64,000 nucleotides of DNA from Blastococcus aggregatus (lineage in GTDB: Bacteria; Actinomycetota; Actinomycetes; Mycobacteriales; Geodermatophilaceae). This document shows positions 15,720 to 22,374 of this stretch, one piece after another; the stretch's first letter is position 1, and the number at the start of each line of letters is the position of its first letter. The stretch spans positions 372,001 to 436,000 of the forward strand of contig NZ_OBQI01000004.1 in assembly GCF_900221005.1 (NCBI RefSeq), given 5' to 3'. The notes under the pieces were generated by a model. That model ran no database searches. It had not been told where the DNA came from and saw only the letters and a list, made by a program, of their open reading frames with translations. The translations under genes and the position numbers were made by a program.

Positions 15720-16559
15720 ATGAGCGGGCAGCGTTCGACCGGTGGCGCCCTGGGCGCCGCCGACGGCGACGGACTCGAGAACCTGGCGCGCGTCGGCCTG
15801 GTGTCCTACGGAGTGATCCACCTGGTCCTGGCGTGGCTGGCCCTGCAGCTTGCGTGGGGCGCCGGCGGCGGCGGCGAGTCGGCCAACGAGAGCGGCGCGC
15901 TGGCCACCCTGGCCGAGTCGCCGATCGGCAAGCCGCTGCTCTGGGTCGTCGCGATCGGCCTGATCGCGCTCGCCGTCTGGCAGGCCCTCGAGGTGCTGCG
16001 CTGGCGGTCCGGCTGGTCGGCCTCGGGAGACACCCGCAACACCGCCGTGAAGAGGTCCGGCAAGGCCGTCGCCAAGGCCATCATCTACGCCGCGCTCGCC
16101 GTGCTGGCCTTCCGCGTCGCCACCGGGAGCAGCGGCGGGGGTGGCTCCCAGCAGCAGACGGTGGCCGGTGTCTTCGGCTGGCCCGGGGGCCGGTGGCTCG
16201 TGGGGGCCGCGGGGCTCGTCGTCGTCGGCGTCGGGATCTACCACGTCTACAAGGGCGTCACGAAGCACTTCCTCAAGGAGATCGACCTCGCCTCGGCGCC
16301 GGCATCGGCCACCCGGCTGGTGACCCGGCTCGGCCAGGTCGGCTACCCCGGGAAGGGCGTCGCCCTCGGCGTCCTGGGCGGGCTGCTCGTCTGGGCGGCG
16401 GTCACCTTCGACCCGGCCAAGGCGAGCGGCCTGGACGGCGCGCTGCGGACCATCCTCGAGGCGCCGTTCGGCCGGTTCCTGCTGACGCTGGTCGCGCTCG
16501 GCATCGCCGCGTTCGGCGCCTACCTGTTCGTCCGCGCCCGCTACCCCGAGCGCACCTGA
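15720..16559 (+). CDS. DUF1206 membrane protein, copy 1
   Basis: 279 residues, ATG start. Three internal repeats of a two-helix unit are visible: each begins with an ARVGLVSYGVIHLVLAWLA-like segment (about 20, 105, 200) and carries a small-residue hairpin; the third has RLGQVGYPGKGVALGVLGG. This is the DUF1206 architecture found across actinobacteria, with no assigned biochemical role. It is followed 23 nt later by a second DUF1206 gene and then a DUF2254 gene in one apparent operon. Confidence 0.88.
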   Translation: MSGQRSTGGALGAADGDGLENLARVGLVSYGVIHLVLAWLALQLAWGAGGGGESANESGALATLAESPIGKPLLWVVAIGLIALAVWQALEVLRWRSGWSASGDTRNTAVKRSGKAVAKAIIYAALAVLAFRVATGSSGGGGSQQQTVAGVFGWPGGRWLVGAAGLVVVGVGIYHVYKGVTKHFLKEIDLASAPASATRLVTRLGQVGYPGKGVALGVLGGLLVWAAVTFDPAKASGLDGALRTILEAPFGRFLLTLVALGIAAFGAYLFVRARYPERT

Positions 16560-16582
16560 CCGACGTCCCGCACGATCAACTG

Positions 16583-17449
16583 GTGACCTCCCCCCGCGTG
16601 CTGCTCGACCGGGTGCACGCCGCCGTCGAGCAGGCCCGCGAGGTCACCGACCATCCGGCGCTCCGGCACCTGGCCCGCGTCGGGCTGATCGCCTACGGCG
16701 CGATGCACCTGCTCATCGCGTTCCTCGCCGCCCGGATGGCGCTCGGGCTGCGGGGCGCGGACGCCGACCAGACCGGCGCGCTGCAGACCGTCGGCGCCGG
16801 TCCGGGCGGCCGCACGCTGCTGTGGGTCATCGGCCTGGGGCTGCTCTGCCTCGGGCTGTGGCAGGCGGCCGAGGTGCTGCTGTGGTGGCGCGGGCTGCTC
16901 GACCCCGCGCACCGCCGGCGGGCCGCGGTGGTGTGCACCAAGTGCCTGGCCAAGGGCGGGGTGTACGGCTTCTTCGGCGTCACCGCGCTGCTGTTCGCCC
17001 TCGGGCTGGAGTACCAGGCCGACGAGCGGCTACCCCAGCTCACCGACGACGCGCTGGAGATCCCCGGCGGTGCAGCGGCGGTCGGCCTGGTCGCGGCCGG
17101 GGTGGTCGCCGTCGGCCTGTACACGCTGGTCCGCGGGTTCACCGGCGGCTTCATGAAGGACGTCGACCTGCCCGCCGCCCCCGATCGCTGGGAGCCGGTC
17201 ATCGAGGGGCTCGGCCGGATCGGCTACGTCGCGAAGGGGATCGCGTTCGGCCTGGTCGGCGTCCTGCTGTGGCGCGCGGCCACCTCGGCCGACGTCACCG
17301 ACGCCACCGGGCTGGACGGGGCCATGACGGCGATCGCCGGCGTGGGCGCCGGCCCGTGGCTGCTGGCCGGGGTCGCGATCGGGTTCGCCGCGTTCGGGGT
17401 CTACGCCCTCGCCCGCGCCCGCTACCCCGACCGGGACCCCTCCTCGTGA
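16583..17449 (+). CDS. DUF1206 membrane protein, copy 2
   Basis: 288 residues from GTG at 16583. The layout matches the upstream paralogue: repeat starts at about 28 (LARVGLIAYGAMHLLIAFLA), 115 (CLAKGGVYGFFGVTALLF) and 205 (GLGRIGYVAKGIAFGLVG). It ends in ARARYPDRDPSS, mirroring ARYPERT of copy 1, so the pair arose by tandem duplication. It overlaps the next gene by GTGA, implying coupled expression with the DUF2254 protein. Function unknown. Confidence 0.87.
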   Translation: MTSPRVLLDRVHAAVEQAREVTDHPALRHLARVGLIAYGAMHLLIAFLAARMALGLRGADADQTGALQTVGAGPGGRTLLWVIGLGLLCLGLWQAAEVLLWWRGLLDPAHRRRAAVVCTKCLAKGGVYGFFGVTALLFALGLEYQADERLPQLTDDALEIPGGAAAVGLVAAGVVAVGLYTLVRGFTGGFMKDVDLPAAPDRWEPVIEGLGRIGYVAKGIAFGLVGVLLWRAATSADVTDATGLDGAMTAIAGVGAGPWLLAGVAIGFAAFGVYALARARYPDRDPSS

Positions 17450-18813
17450 GCCGGAACGCGGGCACCCGCGCGCGCGGCGGCCGGCTGCACACCGCCCGGC
17501 GGGCCCTGGGCGGCGCGCTCTGGCCGGTGCCGGCCGCGGCGGTGCTCCTGGCGATCGCGCTGGCGCTGGGGCTGCCGGAGGTGGACCGGCACCTGCAGGA
17601 GGGGCCGGGCGAACCACTGACGTTCGTGTTCAGCGGTGGCCCGTCCGCCGCCCGGACCGTGCTGTCCGCGATCGCCACGTCGCTGATCTCCGTGACCACG
17701 CTGCTGTTCTCGCTCACCATCGTGACGCTGCAGCTGGCCAGCAGCCAGTACTCGCCGCGGCTGCTGCAGACGTTCGTGCGCGACCGAGTGGTGCAGAGCT
17801 GCCTCGGCATCCTGCTCGGCACGTTCGTCTTCGCCCTCGTCGTGCTGCGCAGCGTCCGCTCGGCCGACGAGTCGGAGGACGCGTCGTTCGTCCCCCGGCT
17901 CTCGGTGACCGTGGCGCTGCTCCTGACGCTGGTCTCGGTCGGGGCGCTGGTCGCCTTCCTCAGCCACCAGAGCCGGCAGCTGCGCGTCGAGACGATGCTG
18001 CGCGACGTCCACGTGGAGGCCGGCGCCACCCTGGGCCGACTGACGCGGGAGCAGGCCGACGACGAGCAGCCGGACACCGACCTGCCCCCGGTACCGGCCG
18101 ACGCCTGGCCGCTGTGCGCCCGGCACAGCGGCTTCCTGGTGCAGGTGACCGAGGCGCCCCTGCTCGCGGCGGCGAGGGATGCCGGTGTCGTGCTGCGGCT
18201 GATCCCGCGCCCGGGCGAGTCCGTGCTCGCCGGCGTCCCGGTCGCCTGGGCGTGGCGCGATGGTCCCGGCGGCGATCCGTCGACGGAGGCGCTCGAGGAC
18301 GCGCTCGCCGGCGCCCTCGTCGTGGGCTACGAGCGGGCCGACCGCGGCGATCCCAGCTACGGCCTCCGGAAGCTGGTGGACATCGCGGCCCGGGCACTGT
18401 CGCCCGGCATCAACGACCCGACGACCGCCGTCCACGCGCTCTCGCACGTCTCGGACCTGCTCGGCCTGGTCGCGCAGCGCACGACGTGGCACCGGCGGGT
18501 CGCCGACGACGACGGGGAGCTGCGGCTGCTGGCGCCGTCCTGGGACTTCGAGACCCTGCTGTCCCAGGCGGTCACCCAGCCACGCGCCTACGGCGGGACC
18601 GATCCGGGCGTCGCCGACCGGCTGTTCGCCCTGCTCTCCGAGGTCGGGTGGCACACCCGGGCATCGGCGCAGCAGGACGCCGTCCGCCGCGAGCGGGACC
18701 TGCTGGTCGCCCAGTACCGCGACGACCTCCCGGTCGGCTGGACGGCCGAGGACGTGCGCCGCCGGGGCGAGGCCGTCGACCGCGCTCTCGCGCGCGACTG
18801 GCCCCGCCCCTGA
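17446..18813 (+). CDS. DUF2254 membrane protein
   Basis: 455 residues; GTG overlapping the previous stop. Hydrophobic segments lie near 24-42, 68-92, 115-135 and 145-165, and the second contains the family hallmark TTLLFSLTIVTLQLASSQYSPR. A long soluble domain follows (about 170-455) containing ALSPGINDPTTAVHALSHVSDLL, also a family hallmark. Members are inner-membrane proteins of unassigned function. The coupling to two DUF1206 genes suggests a shared membrane complex, which is inference only. Confidence 0.88.
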   Translation: MSRNAGTRARGGRLHTARRALGGALWPVPAAAVLLAIALALGLPEVDRHLQEGPGEPLTFVFSGGPSAARTVLSAIATSLISVTTLLFSLTIVTLQLASSQYSPRLLQTFVRDRVVQSCLGILLGTFVFALVVLRSVRSADESEDASFVPRLSVTVALLLTLVSVGALVAFLSHQSRQLRVETMLRDVHVEAGATLGRLTREQADDEQPDTDLPPVPADAWPLCARHSGFLVQVTEAPLLAAARDAGVVLRLIPRPGESVLAGVPVAWAWRDGPGGDPSTEALEDALAGALVVGYERADRGDPSYGLRKLVDIAARALSPGINDPTTAVHALSHVSDLLGLVAQRTTWHRRVADDDGELRLLAPSWDFETLLSQAVTQPRAYGGTDPGVADRLFALLSEVGWHTRASAQQDAVRRERDLLVAQYRDDLPVGWTAEDVRRRGEAVDRALARDWPRP

Positions 18814-18816
18814 CGG

Positions 18817-19566
18817 TCAGGTCCGCGGGCCGCCGGCGGCGTAGATGACCTGGCCCGAGATGAAGCCCGCACCCTCGCTGACGAAGAACGAGACGGTGTG
18901 CGCGATGTCCTCGGGCTGACCGGCCCGGGCGACCGGGATCGCCGCGGCGCGCTTGGCCACGTAGGGCTCCCACTCCTCGCCGATCCGCTCGGCGGTGGCC
19001 CGCGTCATGTCGGTGACGATGAAGCCGGGCGCGATCGCGTTGGCGGTGACGCCGAACTTGCCGAGCTCGATGGCCAGGGTCTTGGTGAAGCCCTGCAGGC
19101 CCGCCTTCGCCGTCGAGTAGTTGGCCTGGCCGCGGTTGCCGAGCGCCGAGACGCTCGACAGGTTGACGATCCGGCCCCACTTGGCCTCGATCATGTGCTT
19201 CTGGGCGGCGCGGGTCATGAGGAACGAGCCGCGCAGGTGCACGTTCATGACGACGTCCCAGTCGGCGTCGCTCATCTTGAACAGCAGGTTGTCGCGGGTG
19301 ACGCCGGCGTTGTTGACCAGCACGACCGGCGGGCCGAGCTCCGCGGCGATGCGGTCGACGGCGGCCTGGACCTGCTCCGCGTCGCTGACATCCGCGCCGA
19401 CGGCCATCGCGCGGCCACCGGCCGACTCGATCGCGGCGACGGTGTCGGCGCAGTCCTCGGCCTTGAGGTCCAGCACCGCGACGGCGAAGCCGTCCTGGGC
19501 CAGCCGCTGTGCGGTGGCTGCCCCGATGCCGCGCGCTGCGCCGGTGACGATGGCGACCTTGCTCAT
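18817..19566 (-). CDS. SDR reductase, FabG/PhaB (acetoacetyl-CoA reductase) type
   Basis: 249 residues from ATG at 19566. It is a classical short-chain dehydrogenase: TGAARGIG at 8-15 (NADP-binding), NNAG near 86, the Ser of LSSVSALGN near 137, and the YSTAK catalytic pair near 150-154. It reduces 3-oxoacyl-ACP or 3-oxoacyl-CoA. It lies 40 nt downstream of a thiolase on the same strand; thiolase plus this reductase is the standard route to 3-hydroxyacyl-CoA, so acetoacetyl-CoA reductase (PhaB-like) is the likelier role. No PHA synthase is in the window. Confidence 0.85.
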   Translation of the reverse strand: MSKVAIVTGAARGIGAATAQRLAQDGFAVAVLDLKAEDCADTVAAIESAGGRAMAVGADVSDAEQVQAAVDRIAAELGPPVVLVNNAGVTRDNLLFKMSDADWDVVMNVHLRGSFLMTRAAQKHMIEAKWGRIVNLSSVSALGNRGQANYSTAKAGLQGFTKTLAIELGKFGVTANAIAPGFIVTDMTRATAERIGEEWEPYVAKRAAAIPVARAGQPEDIAHTVSFFVSEGAGFISGQVIYAAGGPRT

Positions 19567-19606
19567 CCGTTGCTCCCGTTCGTCGTGGTGGTGGGTGTGC
19601 GGGCGT

Positions 19607-20821
19607 TCACGCCACGCGCTCGAACACCGCGGCCAGGCCCTGCCCGCCGCCGATGCACATCGTCTCCAGGCCATAGCGGGCCTCGCGGCGGTCCATCTCG
19701 CGCAGCAGCGTGGCGAGGATCCGGCCGCCGGTCGCGCCGACCGGGTGGCCCAGCGAGATGCCGGAGCCGTTGACGTTGGTGCGCTCCCAGTCCTTCTCGG
19801 TGAACTCCCACTCGCGGGCCACGGCGAGCACCTGGCTCGCGAAGGCCTCGTTGAGCTCGATGAGGTCGATCTCGGCGAGGCTCAGGCCGGCGATCGCGAG
19901 CGCCTTCGCCGTCGCCGGGACCGGGCCGATGCCCATGGTCCGCGGCGGGACGCCGGCGACGCTCCACGAGACGAGCTTCGCCAGCGGGCGCAGCCCCAGC
20001 TCGGCCGCCTTCTCGGGCGTGGTCACGATGCAGAGAGCGGCGCCGTCGTTCTGACCGCTGGCGTTGCCGGCGGTGACGGTCGCCTCGTCGTCCTGCTTGC
20101 CCATGATCGGACGCAGCCGGGCGAGGGTCTCGACGTTCGCGTCGGGGCGGATGTGCTCGTCCCGGTCGACCACGGTGTCGCCCTTCCGGCCCTTCACCGT
20201 CACGGGGACGATCTCGTCGGCGAACCGGCCGGCCTCGACGGCTGCGGCGGCGCGCTGGTGGCTGCGCACCGCGTACTCGTCCTGCTCCCCGCGGCCGATC
20301 TCGTACTCGCGGCGCAGGTTCTCCGCGGTCTCGATCATGCCGCCGGGCACCGGGTGGTTCGTGCCGCCCGCGGTGACCCGGCCGCGCACCAGACCGTCCT
20401 CGAGCAGCACGCCGGTGCCGGCCCGGACGCCCCAGCGCATCGCCGTCGAGTAGAAGGGCGCGTTGCTCATCGACTCCGCGCCACCGGCGAGGACCAGGTC
20501 GGAAGCGCCGGACTGCACCTGCATCGCGGCGTTGACGACGGCCTGGAGCCCGGAGCCGCAGCGCCGGTCGATCTGCAGCCCGGAGGCGGTGACCGGCAGG
20601 CCGGCGTTCAGGCCGGCGACGCGGCCGATGGCCGGTGCGTCCATCGTCGGGTAGCAGTTGCCCAGCAGGATGTCCTCGACGGACTCCGGGGGGATGCCGG
20701 TGCGCTCGATCAGCGCACGGATGACCGTCGCCGCGAGCTCCTGCACGGGCACGTCGCGCAACGAGCCGCCGAAGCCGCCGACCGGGGTCCGCAGGGGCTC
20801 GCAGATGACCGCATCTCGCAC
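19607..20821 (-). CDS. Acetyl-CoA C-acetyltransferase (thiolase)
   Basis: 404 residues. The GTG at 20821 sits behind a perfect AGGAGG box. Thiolase hallmarks: the active-site Cys in RRCGSGLQAV near 89, the Ser-rich GGAESMSNAPF, NEAFA near 340, the His in GHPVGATGGR near 370 and the second Cys in CIGGGQGLAAVFE near 390. It condenses two acetyl-CoA or cleaves 3-ketoacyl-CoA. Paired with the downstream FabG-like reductase. Direction of flux cannot be read from sequence. Confidence 0.92.
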   Translation of the reverse strand: MRDAVICEPLRTPVGGFGGSLRDVPVQELAATVIRALIERTGIPPESVEDILLGNCYPTMDAPAIGRVAGLNAGLPVTASGLQIDRRCGSGLQAVVNAAMQVQSGASDLVLAGGAESMSNAPFYSTAMRWGVRAGTGVLLEDGLVRGRVTAGGTNHPVPGGMIETAENLRREYEIGRGEQDEYAVRSHQRAAAAVEAGRFADEIVPVTVKGRKGDTVVDRDEHIRPDANVETLARLRPIMGKQDDEATVTAGNASGQNDGAALCIVTTPEKAAELGLRPLAKLVSWSVAGVPPRTMGIGPVPATAKALAIAGLSLAEIDLIELNEAFASQVLAVAREWEFTEKDWERTNVNGSGISLGHPVGATGGRILATLLREMDRREARYGLETMCIGGGQGLAAVFERVA

Positions 20822-20929
20822 GGGGTTCCTCCTGGGGTAGGTCCGCGTCCACGGCCCCTGGAACGGCCGCCGCACGTCAGGAGAAGTGTGCCCCGCGGCA
20901 CACGGGCGCGCGCACGCACCCTCCTCCGG

Positions 20930-21307
20930 TCAGGCGACGCTCGCGTCGTCGGACACAGCCGCGACCTGCTCGGCGCCGAGCAACTGCCACAGGCCGGTGA
21001 TCTGGAGCGGCCGGATGACCGCGCGGGAGGAGGCCAGCACGCGCAGGGCGACCTGCTTCTCCCCCGCGCGCTTGTGCGCCGCCGCGAGGACGCAGAGCCC
21101 GGCGGAGTCGAGGAAGCTCACGCCGCGCAGATCGATGGTCAGCCGCTCGAGCTCGGCGGCGAGCACGGCCTCGAGGCGCTGCTCGAGCACAGGGGCCGAG
21201 GAGGAGTCGATCTCGCCGGCGGCGGTCACCTGCACGGCGGGGCCGTGCGCGACGACATCGATGCTGACCAGGTGGGAAGCCGACGAGTCGGCGAAGAGTG
21301 CGGCCAC
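20930..21307 (-). CDS. STAS-domain anti-anti-sigma factor
   Basis: 125 residues from GTG at 21307, 7 nt after GAGAGG. It is a single STAS domain: a beta strand AVQVTAAGEIDSSSAPVLEQRL, the phosphorylatable Ser region LRGVSFLDSAGLCVLAAA (Ser within DSAG, near residue 67), and a C-terminal helix ending LLGAEQVAAV. Proteins of this class (SpoIIAA/RsbV) bind an anti-sigma kinase when unphosphorylated. Possible partners in this window are the RsbP-like phosphatase (7551-9815) and the RsbW-like kinase (25475-25906). It is transcribed alone. Confidence 0.85.
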   Translation of the reverse strand: MAALFADSSASHLVSIDVVAHGPAVQVTAAGEIDSSSAPVLEQRLEAVLAAELERLTIDLRGVSFLDSAGLCVLAAAHKRAGEKQVALRVLASSRAVIRPLQITGLWQLLGAEQVAAVSDDASVA

Positions 21308-21500
21308 GGGAAGCCTCTCGGCGATTGATGCCTGGAACCCCAGGGGAAGCCGATCGATCGTGCCCGGAACGAGCGACGCGACAGATCCGTACCGCGAAGG
21401 GAACGGCTTGCTGTTGAACCGCCGCCCCACCGTAAGAGCACCACCCCTCGCCTGGCAAGGGGCCGCGGCAGTACACCGGGACGGCGCGGATACTGGGCGC

Positions 21501-21833
21501 GTGACGACAGAGCCTGCGCGCGGACGGTGGAGCCCCGGACCGGTCCTCGGAGCGGTCGGAGCGGTCGTCCTGTCCGCCGTCGCCTTCGTCGTCCTCGACG
21601 CGATCATCGCCGTGGCCGTGACCGTGGTGCTGCTGACCGTGCTCGGCATGGCCCTCGCCGCCCGCGGCTGGGACGAGCACTCCACCTTCGAGGAGCGGGA
21701 GCAGGAGCGGGCCCTCCGGCGCAAGGAGAAGTGGGAGCAGAACGCCGGCGCCCGCGAGCGGGACCGCCGCCGCTGGGAGGCGCACCAGGCCCAGCAGGCC
21801 CAGCAGGCCGGCACCGAGGACTCCTCGCGGTAA
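21501..21833 (+). CDS. Small membrane-anchored protein with a charged tail
   Basis: 110 residues from a GTG. Two hydrophobic helices span about 13-53 (VLGAVGAVVLSAVAFVVLDA, then AVAVTVVLLTVLGMALAARG). The C-terminal half is strongly charged and helical (EEREQERALRRKEKWEQ), ending with a Gln/Ala-rich stretch. It looks like a membrane-tethered coiled coil facing the cytosol. I do not recognise a family. It is divergent from the STAS gene. Confidence 0.62.
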   Translation: MTTEPARGRWSPGPVLGAVGAVVLSAVAFVVLDAIIAVAVTVVLLTVLGMALAARGWDEHSTFEEREQERALRRKEKWEQNAGARERDRRRWEAHQAQQAQQAGTEDSSR

Positions 21834-21874
21834 ATCGCTCGACGGCGCCGCGACCCGTTCGTAGGGTCCCGGTC

Positions 21875-21910
21875 ATGCGGTACGTCGTGCGGCTGCGCAC
21901 CTCCTCCTGA
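21875..21910 (+). CDS. Candidate leaderless 11-residue upstream ORF
   Basis: An ATG placed 7 nt after TAGGGT (21862-21867, a good -10) opens the short frame MRYVVRLRTSS, ending in TGA at 21910. No ribosome binding site precedes it, consistent with a leaderless message. The next gene starts 85 nt downstream behind GGAGGT. The intervening leader is rich in repeated CCCTCT units. It may be a regulatory leader peptide or chance; conservation would decide. Confidence 0.4.
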   Translation: MRYVVRLRTSS

Positions 21911-21995
21911 GATCCGGGCCCTCGCGCCCTCTCCTCGCCCGCCGGGCCCTCTGCTGCCCGCGGCCCCTCTGCACCGCCTCGCCTGGAGGTATCCC

Positions 21996-22364
21996 GTGTC
22001 ACGTCCGAATCCGCTCCCCGAGGGCCCCGCGGCCGACGCCCGCGCCGGCCTGCCCGAGTCCGAGACCGCCGCCTTCGACCGGCTGGCCCACGCCGTGCTG
22101 GCGTCGCCGTCGGCTCCCCTGGGGCCGCTGCTCCGCGCCCAGCTGCCCGGCACCGCCGGGGTGCAGTGGCTGCGGCACGAGGGGCTGCCGCCGACCGCCC
22201 GGCCGACGGCGCTCACCGCTCCGCAGTGGCGCTCGCTGTTCGACTGCTGGACCCGGACGTCGCGTGCACCGGCCGCCGGTGCGCCGCGCTCCGGGCGCGG
22301 CAGCCGGCCGTCGACGCACGGGCACGCGCCCGGAGCCACCGCCATCCCGCGCTGGGGTCAGTGA
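21996..22364 (+). CDS. Small hypothetical protein
   Basis: 122 residues from GTG with a good GGAGGT box 8 nt upstream. It is Ala/Pro/Arg-rich and probably partly disordered; a central segment (AAFDRLAHAVLASPSAPLG, then LTAPQWRSLFDCWTR) could be helical. No transmembrane segment and no recognised domain. It is convergent with the sacsin-like gene (10-nt gap) and follows the possible leader ORF at 21875-21910. Confidence 0.5.
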   Translation: MSRPNPLPEGPAADARAGLPESETAAFDRLAHAVLASPSAPLGPLLRAQLPGTAGVQWLRHEGLPPTARPTALTAPQWRSLFDCWTRTSRAPAAGAPRSGRGSRPSTHGHAPGATAIPRWGQ

Positions 22365-22374
22365 CCCGCACGGC

